A stretch of DNA of 40,814 nucleotides from Collinsella sp. AF23-2 (GCF_003459245.1 NZ_QRVG01000018.1:1-40814); one strand, 5' to 3'. Positions 1 through 8,517 are shown, counted from the first letter of the stretch. A program made the numbers and translations. The notes: generated by a model not told the origin, from the letters alone.

Positions 1-34
1 CTCCTATCTTTTTAGTGCCCTCGGATTGGGTCAT
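1..34 (-). CDS. IS3-type transposase OrfB, first codons only
   Basis: An ATG at 34-32 opens a frame in the -1 phase relative to the upstream HTH protein and runs off the left edge after 11 codons (MTQSEGTKKIG). In IS3 elements the DDE integrase subunit (OrfB) lies in the -1 frame just after OrfA, so position and frame fit. Nothing of the catalytic domain is visible. The call depends entirely on the OrfA neighbour, whose stop codon lies 5 bases upstream. Confidence 0.5.
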   Translation of the reverse strand, partial: MTQSEGTKKIG

Positions 35-39
35 AGTGT

Positions 40-429
40 CTATTCCGCTTTTTTAACGCGCGGCTTATCAACCAGCGCGGACTCACCGCTCTCGCGATAC
101 TGGCGGCACCAAGCCTTGACCGAAGACTCGCTGGGAATCTTGTGCTTGATCATGGCCTCGCGAACCGTTAAGCCGTTTTCCAAGCGGTCCTTGACCACGG
201 CGAGCTTAACTTCGTACGAATAGGTGTGATGATGCGAACCGGCGTTGAGAACGGCGTCGGCACCGCCCACGGCATACGCGCGGGCCCACTGACGAGCCGT
301 GGCCTGGGGAATGCCAAGCTCCGCGGCGAGGGCGCGATGACCGACCCCCTCTTGGAGGACCTCGACGGCGCGCTGCCTAACCTCGGGCGCATGCGTGCGA
401 GTCCTAGTTGCTTCCGACATACCTGCCAC
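40..429 (-). CDS. IS3/IS150-type transposase OrfA (double helix-turn-helix)
   Basis: This 129-residue protein carries two helix-turn-helix segments in series, roughly residues 14-55 (VRQRAVEVLQEGVGHRALA, then a QATARQWARAY recognition helix) and 70-118 (VKLAVVKDRLENGLTVREA, then SVKAWCRQY). That is the usual layout of the DNA-binding OrfA subunit of IS150-like IS3 elements, which recognises the terminal repeats. The start is probably the GTG at 429, with a weak AAGG upstream; an ATG at 420 is possible. The gene ends in a run of six A followed by G, a slippage-prone sequence often used in IS3 elements to make an OrfAB fusion. Here, however, the run is not in the canonical A AAA AAG phase. OrfB follows in the -1 frame. 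The terminal repeat on the right was not identified. Confidence 0.8.
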   Translation of the reverse strand: MAGMSEATRTRTHAPEVRQRAVEVLQEGVGHRALAAELGIPQATARQWARAYAVGGADAVLNAGSHHHTYSYEVKLAVVKDRLENGLTVREAMIKHKIPSESSVKAWCRQYRESGESALVDKPRVKKAE

Positions 430-751
430 TTCTTAGCCTTAACCGTTAATCTGCTTTCTTACGTGCAAGTTAGATAGTAGCATTTTACTGTTTGCTCAAA
501 GCAGTTAATTAAAATAGACGCGGTGTTATCTGGGCATTTGGCACCAATTTACGACATTTCTTTATCGATTATTTACGCTGGTAGCTGACTCGCAGCCAAT
601 CGTCATTCGCTTGTCAACAAAATTGGCATCTCTTTATGTCCTTTGCTATAGCGGATATGATTATTAACCCCTCCCCCAATTATTTTGAGTAATCGGCAAG
701 GCAGTAGACGTCCTTACTCCTCATGATTACCGCGCATTGCCATCCACCGGA
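430..751. other. Gene-free AT-rich stretch to the right of the IS
   Basis: No open frame with coding character or ribosome site was found. The stretch is clearly more AT-rich than its surroundings. It should contain the right end of the IS element, but I could not pick out a terminal inverted repeat or a target duplication without the other end of the element. Confidence 0.5.
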
Positions 752-794
752 GCAAAACAAAAAGGGCGGGGCCTGCTGCGCTTGAAGGCCCCGC
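752..794 (-). terminator. Intrinsic terminator of the flavin reductase gene
   Basis: The two arms 766-773 and 787-794 form a perfect 8-bp stem (GCGGGGCC/GGCCCCGC) with a 13-nt loop. Read on the minus strand it is followed by a T-rich tract (TTTTTGTTTT). It lies about 75 bp beyond the stop codon of the reductase at 870. Confidence 0.85.
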
Positions 795-869
795 ACCGGT
801 TGACACCCGACGGGACACAGCCGGGCGAGACGGATCCGTGCTACCGTCCCGCCTGGCCGCGATGTTCAG

Positions 870-2900
870 CTACAGCTCGTTGGCCGCGTGATACGCCGTG
901 CGAATGGCGCTCGCAATGTCGGCGGTGCGCTCGCCCGAGCAGTCGCCCACGCAGGTCACGGGTACCGTCACGCCCTCCAGGTCAAACGCGTTGGCCTTGG
1001 AGCCCACGGCCATCACCACGTAATCGCAGGCGATCTTCACCGGCTCCTCGGCGCCGTCCTCGGTGGTGCGGACGGCCTCCACGCCCTCGTCGGTAATGGC
1101 GGTCAGACGGGTCTTAACATGCTGCTCAACACCATGCTCGGCAAAATCGCTCATAATCAGCGGCAGAATGGTCTCGGACTCGCCTGCGGCAATCTTGTCG
1201 AGCATCTCGACGATCGCCACCTCGCAGCCGTGCTGCAGCAGGTACTCGGCAGTCTCGGTGCCCACCAGGCCACCGCCAATGACGGCGACGCGCCCGCTGA
1301 GCTCCACCTTGCCGGCCAGCACGTCCCAGCTCGAGACGACCTTCTCCGAGTCGGCACCCGGAACGGGAATGACCACGTCGTGCGCGCCCACGGCCACAAT
1401 CGCGGCGTCGGCGGCGTTGAGGTCCGCGGGGCTAGCGGCGTGGTTGAGCTCAACCTTCACGCCCAGGCCGGGCAGAATCTTCTCGTAGTACTCCACCGAG
1501 CGCATGATCTCGTCCTTGCGCGGAGGCGCGGCCGCCAGCACAATCTGGCCGCCCAAATGGTCGCTCGCCTCGTAGACGGTCACGTCGTAGCCGCGCTTGG
1601 CCGCCACGCGCGCGGCCTCCAGGCCGGCAATACCGCCGCCCACCACGGCGATCTTCTTGTCACCCTCGCCCGGCTTAATGGCGACGGTCGCCTCGTCGCC
1701 GTTCTCGGCATTGAGCACGCACGAGATGTACTGACGGTTTTGGATCGCGTCGACGCAGCCCTTGTTGCAGTTGAGGCACTCGCGAATGGGCTCACCCGTG
1801 GCGGCCTTCAGCGCAATGTCGGGGTCGCACATGAGCGAGCGGCCATAGGCGATGATGTCGGCCGCGCCGTCTTCCAGGATCTTCTCGCCGGCCTCGACCG
1901 AGACCACACGGCCGACGGTTGCCACCGGCACGGAGACCAGGGCCTTGACGCGCTCGGCCACGGGCAGCGTCCAGTTGTAGGGCATGGCGCCCATGGGCGG
2001 AATAGTGTCGCCCATGTTGCCGGTATGGTTGGCCTGCGCGACCTGGATCATGTCGATGCCCGCACCCTCGAGCAGCTTGGCAAACTCGCAGGCCTCGTCG
2101 GGCAGCAGGCCGCCCTTGCCGCGCGGCGTGCCGTCGGGGTTCTCCATGATCACGGGGAGCTTGTACTCCACCATCAGCTGCGGCGCGGCTTCCTTAATGG
2201 CGGCGACGACCTCCAGCGCATAACGGACGCGGTTCTCGAACGAGCCACCGTACTCGTCCGTGCGCTTGTTGAGGATCGCGGAGCACAGCGAACCCACCAG
2301 GCGGTCGCCGTGGACCTCGATGGCGTCGATGCCGGCCTGCTGCGCGCGGGCGGCCGAGGCGGCGATAGCCTCCTTGATCTGGGTGAGCTGCTCCACGGTG
2401 GCCTCGTTCACAAAGTGCTGCATGTCGTGGTGCAGCTTGGCGTATGCCTGCTTGCGGATCTCGTTGGACTCGGCCATCTTGGCGGCAAAGGTCTCCTCGT
2501 CGCCGGCGGCCTTGGCCTCCTGCGCGGCCTTGGCGGCGGCCATGGAACCCATGACCATGCGGCCGACGCCGGGGACGTCGTACTCGGGGTGGAACAGCTG
2601 CAGGGCGATCTTGGCGCCGTGCTTGTGGACGGCGTCGGCCAGCGCCTTAAACGTGGGGATCTGAGCGTCGGTCGCCAGCTTGGGCGTGGGGCTTGCGGTC
2701 ATAACGGGAGCGACGTCGCCGATGACGATGTAGCTCACGCCGCCACGGGCCAGACGCTCGTAAAAGGCCAGGCTGCGCTCGCCGATGGAACCGTCGCGCT
2801 CCTCGTAGCCGGTGGTCAGCGGCGGGAACATAATGCGGTTTTTGAGCTCAAGGGGGCCAACCGTAATGGGTTGAAACAGCTTGGACGCAGGTGTGGTCAT
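870..2900 (-). CDS. Old-Yellow-Enzyme/FAD/4Fe-4S oxidoreductase (2,4-dienoyl-CoA or 2-enoate reductase type)
   Basis: This is a three-part flavoenzyme of about 676 residues. Residues 1-350 are an FMN-binding TIM barrel of the Old Yellow Enzyme family, including NKRTDEYGGSFENR. Near 374-392 is a cysteine cluster C-x2-C-x3-C-x11-C that should bind one 4Fe-4S cluster. Around 415 a GGGIAG motif starts an FAD-binding fold, and around 537 a GGGLVG motif starts an NAD(P)-binding fold. The order matches FadH, clostridial 2-enoate reductases and BaiCD/BaiH. These move hydride from NAD(P)H through FAD, Fe-S and FMN to an activated C=C bond. The barrel has HPEYD where FadH has HAGRY, so the substrate may differ. 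The frame also has an ATG at 2906, but AGAGGA abuts it directly; the ATG at 2900 lies 6 nt after AGGA and is preferred. It stands alone with its own terminator. The substrate cannot be told from sequence. Confidence 0.88.
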   Translation of the reverse strand: MTTPASKLFQPITVGPLELKNRIMFPPLTTGYEERDGSIGERSLAFYERLARGGVSYIVIGDVAPVMTASPTPKLATDAQIPTFKALADAVHKHGAKIALQLFHPEYDVPGVGRMVMGSMAAAKAAQEAKAAGDEETFAAKMAESNEIRKQAYAKLHHDMQHFVNEATVEQLTQIKEAIAASAARAQQAGIDAIEVHGDRLVGSLCSAILNKRTDEYGGSFENRVRYALEVVAAIKEAAPQLMVEYKLPVIMENPDGTPRGKGGLLPDEACEFAKLLEGAGIDMIQVAQANHTGNMGDTIPPMGAMPYNWTLPVAERVKALVSVPVATVGRVVSVEAGEKILEDGAADIIAYGRSLMCDPDIALKAATGEPIRECLNCNKGCVDAIQNRQYISCVLNAENGDEATVAIKPGEGDKKIAVVGGGIAGLEAARVAAKRGYDVTVYEASDHLGGQIVLAAAPPRKDEIMRSVEYYEKILPGLGVKVELNHAASPADLNAADAAIVAVGAHDVVIPVPGADSEKVVSSWDVLAGKVELSGRVAVIGGGLVGTETAEYLLQHGCEVAIVEMLDKIAAGESETILPLIMSDFAEHGVEQHVKTRLTAITDEGVEAVRTTEDGAEEPVKIACDYVVMAVGSKANAFDLEGVTVPVTCVGDCSGERTADIASAIRTAYHAANEL

Positions 2901-3042
2901 GGACATTCCTCTCTTGTAGGCGCGGCGGCGATGATGCCGCGTAGTTGTCTAGAGGATATGACATGGGAGCACAGTGGTGCAACGGAAATCGGCAGACAGC
3001 AGGTAGCGGCAGGTGGAAGGGGCGGGGCGGCCCGTCGGTTTG

Positions 3043-3419
3043 TCTCGATCTGTAACAGTTAGGCCCACTTTTGGCCTCCACCTGTTACAGATCGAGACAA
3101 ACCAAAACCGTCCCGGCGGAAAATCTCAATCTGTAACAATTACAGACCAAAACCAACCCTAACTGTTACAGATCGAGACAAACCAATCCCGTCTGCCGAA
3201 AGATCTAGATCTGTAACAGTTACTCGGCAAAATGGGCCCCAGATGTTACAAATCGAGACAAACGGGACCCACCTGCAAGATAATCTCAATCTGTAACAAC
3301 AACTCGGCAAAATCCGTCCCTCGTGTTACAGATTTAGACAAACGGAGACCGTCCTGCCGAAAGATCTCAATCTGTAACACCTAGCCGCCCAAATCGGGTC
3401 CACCTGTTACAGATCGAGA
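3043..3419. repeat. Array A: ten 15-bp half-sites in alternating orientation, 40-bp pitch
   Basis: The half-site TCTCRATCTGTAACA occurs forward at 3043, 3124, 3204, 3284 and 3365. It occurs inverted at 3083, 3164, 3244, 3324 and 3405. Successive half-sites are 40 or 41 bp apart throughout, so every forward-inverted pair makes an identical 55-bp unit with 15-bp arms and a 25-nt middle. The core ATCTGTAACA is invariant except at 3244. Inverted copies are mostly followed by CAAAC; forward copies are often preceded by GCCGAAAGA. The middles and linkers differ from unit to unit. The array lies between the divergent flavin reductase (start 2900) and PTS (start 3933) genes. The sequence family was not recognised. 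Confidence 0.95.
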
Positions 3420-3932
3420 TTATGTTTGAGAGGCTGAGAGCAGAGGCCCGAGCGAAAAAGCGGACAGGCCGACGGCATCGCCCCGCCGTCATATCGAGGG
3501 CCACAGCAACCCGAGCGCGTGTCAACCCCGCAATTCCGGACATTTCATCCCTTTTCCGGCTGCCCCTCCTCCTTTCATCCAGGATGCCCGGACGGCAAGA
3601 GTCGGAACGTCTCCTCAATATCCAAACTTCACGCAAGCCCAATGCGAATAGAGACGGACCTGGCAAATCAAGACACGGCTAGCCGTTCGCACCCAAAGCC
3701 GTTTGCCTAAAAATGTATACCGCTGGCCGAAATGGAAAGATGGTAACAGCGAAAAAGACTAGCCGAGCTCGTTTTAAGCACCGTTTGTTCCGTCCCACAT
3801 GTTTTGTGAACACTCTAACTATCATGAAGCCAGTAAACAGAGGTAGACATCAACATCCAACGCCGGCAAGTATGCGAGTGTCGTCTCTGCCTAAGGGGCA
3901 AGCCCCCGAGATTAGTTAGGAGAGGGGAAGAG
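3420..3932. other. Long leader or intergenic stretch before the PTS operon
   Basis: About 510 bp without a supportable gene. Short open frames here lack ribosome sites and coding character. The last 200 bp should contain the promoter and operator of the PTS operon, but no consensus -35/-10 pair stands out. The only clear signal is the AGGAGAGGGG ribosome site at its right end. Confidence 0.5.
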
Positions 3933-5495
3933 ATGGATAAAGTCAAAACGGCCTTCCAGAACTTTGGCCGCGTTATCGTCGACCCTATTTTGTACCTTTC
4001 GGTGACGGGCATCATTTTGGCCATCGCCACGGTATGCTCGCTCGGCAGCGGAGTTGTCGCAGATCTGGGCACGCTGCTCTCCGCGGCAACCAACTCCGCG
4101 GTGATCGGCAACCTGCCGGTGATTTTCGCAGTCGGCCTTACGGCAGGCTTCGCAAAGAAGCAAAAATCCAACGCGGCAGTGTTTGGACTTATTAGTTACC
4201 TCATGTTCCTGTATGTCAACAACGCCTACCTGACGCTCACCGATCAGCTGGCAAAAGCTGGCGCGATGGGTCTGTATGGCACTGGCCAGGCAACGGTACT
4301 GGGTCTTCAAGTTACCGATGTCAACGTCTTCGGCGGCGTACTCATCGGATGCTTCTGCGGTTGGCTCTATAACAAACTGATCGACGTAAAGGTATCGGAG
4401 TATATCCGGATTTACGGCGGACCCCGCCTGGCCCTTCTGGCGATGGTTCCGCTGAGCATTGTCTTCGGCATCGGAGCGACTATCGTGTGGCCCCCTATCG
4501 CCAACGCCATCAGCAACGCTTCTTCATTCATCGCAGCCTCGGGTGGTCTGGGCGTTTTCATTTACGGCTTCCTGAACCGCGTCCTCGTACCTCTCGGCAT
4601 GCACCACTTTATGTGGATGCCGTTTGACTACTCCGCGATTGGCGGCACGGCGGTCGTCGCCGGCCAGAGTGTTTCCGGCGCAGCAAACATCTTCTATGCC
4701 GAGCTTCCCCATATCGCCGACGGATCCCTCACCACAGTCGACCCCTCTGTCCGCTTTGCCATGTTCGGCTTTGGCAAGGAATTCGTAACCCTCGGCACTG
4801 TGCTCGCAATGATTGCGACTTCCCGTCCGGAGAATCGAAAAGCTGTCGCAGCCATGCTGGTGCCCATTTACATCACCGCCATGCTCTCCGGCATCACTGA
4901 GCCGCTCGACTTCATGATCCTGTTCGCGTCTCCGATTCTCTGGGTTGCCTACAGCCTGTTCTACGGACTGGGCGAGATGCTCCTGTTTGTCCTGGGAGTC
5001 CGCTTGCTTAACATGTACGGTGGCATCGAGCTGCTCACGCTCGGCCTGCCTTTGCCAATGGGCGTCACCAAGTTCCCGATTTACATCGTCTTGGGCATCG
5101 TGTTTGCCGCCGTTTCGTTCATCGTTCTGGCGATGGTGATCAAGAAACTCAACCTCATGACGCCCGGCCGTTCCGCAGAGTGGTCTGCAGAGGTCTCCGG
5201 AGACAACAATGCTCTCGAGTCCTCCGGAACTCCGGAAGTCGACGCAAAACAGCAGGAGATGGTGCAGAACATCATCAACGGCCTTGGCGGCAAGGACAAT
5301 ATCAACACCATGGGCTGCTGCATGACTCGTCTCCGTGTCGAAGTCAAAGATCCCAACAAGGTCAACGAAGAGACCATCAAGAAGGCTATCGACAAGGGCC
5401 TGTTTAAGAACGGCACCAATGTCCAGATTATCGTGGGAACCAACGTGCACTCCGTCTACGACCTGCTGCGTCCCATCCTTAATCTGGAAGATTAA
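3933..5495 (+). CDS. PTS permease EIICB, alpha-glucoside/maltose type
   Basis: This 520-residue integral membrane sugar permease takes up a sugar and phosphorylates it. Residues 1 to about 400 are a polytopic EIIC domain beginning with a hydrophobic helix (DPILYLSVTGIILAIATVCS) and containing the GITEPLDF substrate-site motif of the glucose/glucoside superfamily. A linker follows, then an EIIB domain from about 434. Within it, Cys463 in the GCCMTRLRV context is the expected phosphorylated cysteine. No EIIA domain is attached, so phosphate must come from a glucose-type EIIA encoded elsewhere. The start has an AGGAGAGGGG ribosome site. The GH4 enzyme downstream hydrolyses 6-phospho-alpha-glucosides, which makes maltose or a related alpha-glucoside the likely substrate (inference). 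Confidence 0.9.
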   Translation: MDKVKTAFQNFGRVIVDPILYLSVTGIILAIATVCSLGSGVVADLGTLLSAATNSAVIGNLPVIFAVGLTAGFAKKQKSNAAVFGLISYLMFLYVNNAYLTLTDQLAKAGAMGLYGTGQATVLGLQVTDVNVFGGVLIGCFCGWLYNKLIDVKVSEYIRIYGGPRLALLAMVPLSIVFGIGATIVWPPIANAISNASSFIAASGGLGVFIYGFLNRVLVPLGMHHFMWMPFDYSAIGGTAVVAGQSVSGAANIFYAELPHIADGSLTTVDPSVRFAMFGFGKEFVTLGTVLAMIATSRPENRKAVAAMLVPIYITAMLSGITEPLDFMILFASPILWVAYSLFYGLGEMLLFVLGVRLLNMYGGIELLTLGLPLPMGVTKFPIYIVLGIVFAAVSFIVLAMVIKKLNLMTPGRSAEWSAEVSGDNNALESSGTPEVDAKQQEMVQNIINGLGGKDNINTMGCCMTRLRVEVKDPNKVNEETIKKAIDKGLFKNGTNVQIIVGTNVHSVYDLLRPILNLED

Positions 5496-5503
5496 CAGTC
5501 GCT

Positions 5504-5531
5504 TAAGCGATAAGCGATAAGCGATAAGCGA
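5504..5531 (+). repeat. Four tandem copies of the heptamer TAAGCGA
   Basis: Four perfect 7-bp copies lie between the PTS stop codon and the ribosome site of the next gene. Because 7 is not a multiple of 3 and each copy holds TAA, the block places a stop codon in all three frames. Such a short tandem repeat can change copy number by slippage. Any change would alter the gap between the two genes but not the spacing of the ribosome site to its ATG. Confidence 0.9.
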
Positions 5532-5540
5532 GGGGACCTC

Positions 5541-5810
5541 ATGTTGACCAAAACGTTTCATTCAATCCAAGGCATGTTCGAACGCCTGCTCAACATGTAC
5601 AAAGAAAAGTCGACAAGGGGTCTTCTCGTACTTATGGCTGCATTCGCATGTGGTTTTATCTGGCCGCTCCTGGGTCTACTCGCTGCGGTTTGGACCCGGC
5701 GTTCAGGAAGGCACGCGGACGCAGGCAGCATTGCAGGCATGGCGGCGGTCATCAACATCGCCACCTACTTCGTGCAGATAGTAACCAAGATTGTCTGCAG
5801 CTCAATTTGA
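5541..5810 (+). CDS. Small membrane protein in the alpha-glucoside operon, unknown function
   Basis: The predicted 89-residue protein has a GAGGGG ribosome site 5 nt before its ATG. A basic amphipathic start is followed by a hydrophobic segment at about residues 28-50 (LLVLMAAFACGFIWPLLGLL) and a second at about 67-88. The family was not recognised. Its place between the PTS permease and the 6-phospho-glucosidase, in the same direction and with a good ribosome site, argues that it is expressed with them. It might assist the permease, but nothing in the sequence says how. Its stop falls 19 nt before the start chosen for the next gene. Confidence 0.65.
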   Translation: MLTKTFHSIQGMFERLLNMYKEKSTRGLLVLMAAFACGFIWPLLGLLAAVWTRRSGRHADAGSIAGMAAVINIATYFVQIVTKIVCSSI

Positions 5811-5829
5811 TTTGAAAGGCATGAACAAC

Positions 5830-7158
5830 ATGAACGGATACAAGATTGTCATCTGCGGCGGCGGCAGCACCTATACCGCTGGCATCGTCAAAGACCTGAT
5901 CGACCAAAAGGATGAATTAGGAATACGCGAGCTTTGGCTCTATGACATCGACGAGGAGCGCCAAGACACAGTCGCCGTGGTGGTTAAAGCGGTTATCGAT
6001 GACCTTGCTCCCGAGATCCCCTTGCATGTAACCGTCGACCCCAAAGAGGCGTTTACAGATGCGAACTTTGTTATGGCGCAGATGCGCGTGGGCGGGCTCA
6101 AGATGCGTATCCAGGATGAGCAGATCAGCCTGCGCCATGGCGTAGTCGGCCAAGAGACTTGCGGAGCAGGTGGCATGGCCTATGGCATGAGGACCATCTT
6201 CCCCATGTGCGAGCTTGTCGATTTCTGCGAGGAGTACGCCTGCAAGGACTACTGGATCGTCAACTACTCCAACCCCGCTGCCATCGTAGCCAAGGCGATG
6301 CACAAGCTGCGTCCAAACGCTCGCATTCTCGACATCTGCGATATGCCGGTAGAGATTGAAGCCCGCATGGCGGAGATTTTGGGCTGCGAACTCGACGACA
6401 TTGAAGTCGACTACTTTGGCCTCAATCACTTTGGGTGGTATACCAGCGTACGCTGCAAGGGCGTCGACGTTACGGACAAGCTCAAAGAGCACGTGCGTAA
6501 GTACGGTTACATTTCCGAGGCAAGTCTCAATGACGCCTTGGTAAAAGACCCAGATTGGGCCCACACCTTCAAGAATGCGGCAACGATTTCTACGCTATTC
6601 CAGGATTACCTCCCCAACACCTATTACCAGTATTACCTGTTGCCCGATGCCTGCGTGGAGTACATGGACATCAATAACACGCGTGGCATGCAGGTCGTAA
6701 ACGGCCGCGAAAAGCGTATCTTCGACGCATCTGCGGCGCTTAAGCGCGGTGAAAAGGTCGATCTCACGCAGTTCTACGTAGGCGTCCACGGCAGGTTCAT
6801 TGTCGATGTCGTCAAGTCCCTGGCGAAGGATTTGCGCCATCGCCAGCTGGTGATTGTGCCCAATAATGGCGCAATCGAGAATCTCTCGGACGACGCGACC
6901 GTCGAGATTCCGGCGTACATCACCGATCGAGGAGCCGAACCGATCCGCGTCGGGAAGATTCCCCGCTTCTACAAGGGCCTTATCGAGCAGCAGGATGCCT
7001 GCGAGGGCCTTGTGGTCGAGGCCGTTATCGAGGGCTCCTACCAGAAGGCACTCGAGGCCTTCACCCTCAATCGCACGATTCCCTCAGCGCGCGTGGCTAA
7101 GGAAGTCTTGGACGACATGATCGAGGCGAACAAGGGCTATTGGCCTGAGCTGAAGTAG
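5830..7158 (+). CDS. 6-phospho-alpha-glucosidase, glycoside hydrolase family 4
   Basis: The 442-residue protein hydrolyses 6-phosphorylated alpha-glucosides (such as maltose-6'-phosphate) in the cytoplasm. GH4 enzymes do this by an unusual NAD+- and metal-dependent redox/elimination route. The N-terminus holds the dinucleotide-binding GGGSTYTAG loop (about residues 10-18). CDMP at 170-173 is the signature that separates alpha-glucoside enzymes from the beta-glucoside (CNVP) and alpha-galactoside (CHS) branches. Cys170 and His200 (in LNHFGW) are the expected metal ligands. The length is normal. The open frame begins earlier with a TTG; an AAAGG at 5815 favours the ATG at 5830 over the one at 5821. 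It is the last gene of the PTS operon and completes uptake-plus-hydrolysis of the sugar. Confidence 0.93.
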   Translation: MNGYKIVICGGGSTYTAGIVKDLIDQKDELGIRELWLYDIDEERQDTVAVVVKAVIDDLAPEIPLHVTVDPKEAFTDANFVMAQMRVGGLKMRIQDEQISLRHGVVGQETCGAGGMAYGMRTIFPMCELVDFCEEYACKDYWIVNYSNPAAIVAKAMHKLRPNARILDICDMPVEIEARMAEILGCELDDIEVDYFGLNHFGWYTSVRCKGVDVTDKLKEHVRKYGYISEASLNDALVKDPDWAHTFKNAATISTLFQDYLPNTYYQYYLLPDACVEYMDINNTRGMQVVNGREKRIFDASAALKRGEKVDLTQFYVGVHGRFIVDVVKSLAKDLRHRQLVIVPNNGAIENLSDDATVEIPAYITDRGAEPIRVGKIPRFYKGLIEQQDACEGLVVEAVIEGSYQKALEAFTLNRTIPSARVAKEVLDDMIEANKGYWPELK

Positions 7159-7182
7159 AGAAGCCATCCAGATAGCACAAGC

Positions 7183-7227
7183 ACAAAAGGTGGCCTCAAG
7201 GCAAAATGCTTTGGGGTCACCTTTTGT
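7183..7227. terminator. Hairpin between convergent glucosidase and RpiR genes
   Basis: Arms ACAAAAGGTG (7183-7192) and CACCTTTTGT (7218-7227) pair perfectly, and inner bases (CCTCAAGGC against GCTTTGGGG) extend the stem. It sits between two converging stop codons, so it can serve both strands. The T-runs lie inside the stem, so termination efficiency is uncertain. Confidence 0.65.
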
Positions 7228-7231
7228 ATGA

Positions 7232-8089
7232 CTAAATCTCCGCAAAACTCGTAAAGATGAACGAATCGGCCTCGTGTTTTACACGATAGTTCTCTTGATA
7301 ATCCTGATTGAATATAAGCGAATAAATAACCTGAAGCGTATACGTGAGCGAGATCATGGAAGAGTAATTGGCAACCTTTCCAATCACGCGCTCTGATTTT
7401 GGAATGAGCAAGACAGTGTCGCATTGCCTGGCGAGCGCCGAATCAGAAAACGCCGTGATTAAACACGGCTTGATTCCGCGCTCGGAAAGAGCGGCGGCGT
7501 ATTTGGAATAATCATAGTGAATGCCGCTGTAGCTTAGGAATAAAAACAGGTCGCCGGGCCTACCGTTCTTAACGTGCAGCGTCTGCAGGCCCCCGTCGTC
7601 TGCCATGGTGACATGACGATCGAGCTTGAGAAGATTGTTGCGAAAGATACATCCCGCCAGATAGCTTTCCCCTTTAGCAAAGATGTAAATTCGCGGGGCG
7701 CTAAGAACTGCCTTGGCGATTATGCTCAATTTGGCGCTATCGAGCTCGATTTTCGTTTGATCTATGACGCCCTTCAAGAGATTTGCAAGGTTGCCCTCGA
7801 TGGCCTCAATTGAATCGGTACTGCCAAAAGGACGATTGTGATCGACAGTGGCAGCCAGAAGATAGTCTCCGCTTATCTCCTGGATGAGCTGCATGATCAA
7901 CTCTCGATAGCCGCTTAGGCCCAATTTCTTACAAAAGCGGATGATAGTCGCGTTCGAAGTGTAAGTCTCCTGTGCGAGCTTTGCCATAGTGAGGGTCTTA
8001 AGGTCGCCGGTATGATTGAGCAGATAGGTAGCAATGGCTCGGTCGGTTTCATTAAAAGACGCGCTGTTACGCAGGCTGTCAAGAATCAT
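7232..8089 (-). CDS. RpiR/MurR-family transcriptional regulator (HTH plus SIS)
   Basis: The 285-residue protein has an N-terminal HTH_6 domain (about 1-77; LAQETYTSNATIIRFCKKLG is the helix-turn-helix). A sugar-isomerase SIS domain follows at about 110-250 (KGESYLAG, LFLFLSYSG), which senses phosphosugars in this family. GGAG lies 5 nt before the ATG. It is convergent with the alpha-glucoside PTS/GH4 operon and separated from it by only a shared hairpin. The natural inference is that it controls that operon in response to a phosphorylated alpha-glucoside. RpiR proteins can be repressors or activators, and the sequence does not tell which. Confidence 0.9.
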   Translation of the reverse strand: MILDSLRNSASFNETDRAIATYLLNHTGDLKTLTMAKLAQETYTSNATIIRFCKKLGLSGYRELIMQLIQEISGDYLLAATVDHNRPFGSTDSIEAIEGNLANLLKGVIDQTKIELDSAKLSIIAKAVLSAPRIYIFAKGESYLAGCIFRNNLLKLDRHVTMADDGGLQTLHVKNGRPGDLFLFLSYSGIHYDYSKYAAALSERGIKPCLITAFSDSALARQCDTVLLIPKSERVIGKVANYSSMISLTYTLQVIYSLIFNQDYQENYRVKHEADSFIFTSFAEI

Positions 8090-8213
8090 GGTCGCTCCGA
8101 TCGCTTTAGTTTGCCACTTAATTATGTCATTATCAAAACGACGGGCAGCTCTTCATGCGCTGACTTACGCCCTGCAATCTCTCTTCTGATATTCCGCATG
8201 CTTCGGCAACATT

Positions 8214-8517
8214 AATTGGGAGGAGCGTGTCACTCAGTTCCTAGAGAACAAATGCGAAGAGGTTCGATTGCCTGAGTTCACTGCCCGCCTTGAGGCAAAG
8301 AGACGGCCCCGGCCAAGCTCCATGCGGATTTGAGGCAGCATGGTGCTTGTCTGTCGGCATCCTACAACCTGTAATCCATACTCCCCCGTTTCTGTGCTGA
8401 GAAGAATAGGCGGGGTTCCAAGGGGACACGTCCCTTTGGCGCGCAGGGGTCCGGGGATGGCGCGGTCCATCCCCGCCACTATTATTAAGCTAAGGACCGC
8501 CGAAACTCCTCCCAATT
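8214..8517. repeat. 304-bp segment bounded by a 12-bp inverted repeat
   Basis: Perfect arms AATTGGGAGGAG (8214-8225) and CTCCTCCCAATT (8506-8517) enclose about 280 bp with no credible gene. Inside are a palindromic GGGGACACGTCCC core near 8422-8434 and a GGGGATGG/CCATCCCC hairpin. No clear target duplication flanks the arms. It could be a small non-autonomous element or a decayed remnant. The rest of the 8090-8600 gap holds nothing I can support. Confidence 0.45.

Noticed and set aside
40..60. Canonical A AAA AAG programmed frameshift between OrfA and OrfB
   Set aside because: The A6G run is present, but the zero frame reads AAA AAA GCG, one base out of the classical phase, and OrfB has its own ATG. 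Slippage remains possible but is not shown.
888..3062. A 724-codon plus-strand open frame opposite the flavin reductase
   Set aside because: It is the antisense shadow of a clear three-domain enzyme in high-GC DNA; its composition (His/Leu/Gly/Val-rich) is typical of such shadows and it has no ribosome site.
3043..3419. CRISPR array interpretation of the regularly spaced repeats (also for 29995-30210)
   Set aside because: The repeats alternate in orientation, are only 15 bp, and there are no cas genes or leader. CRISPR repeats are direct and longer.
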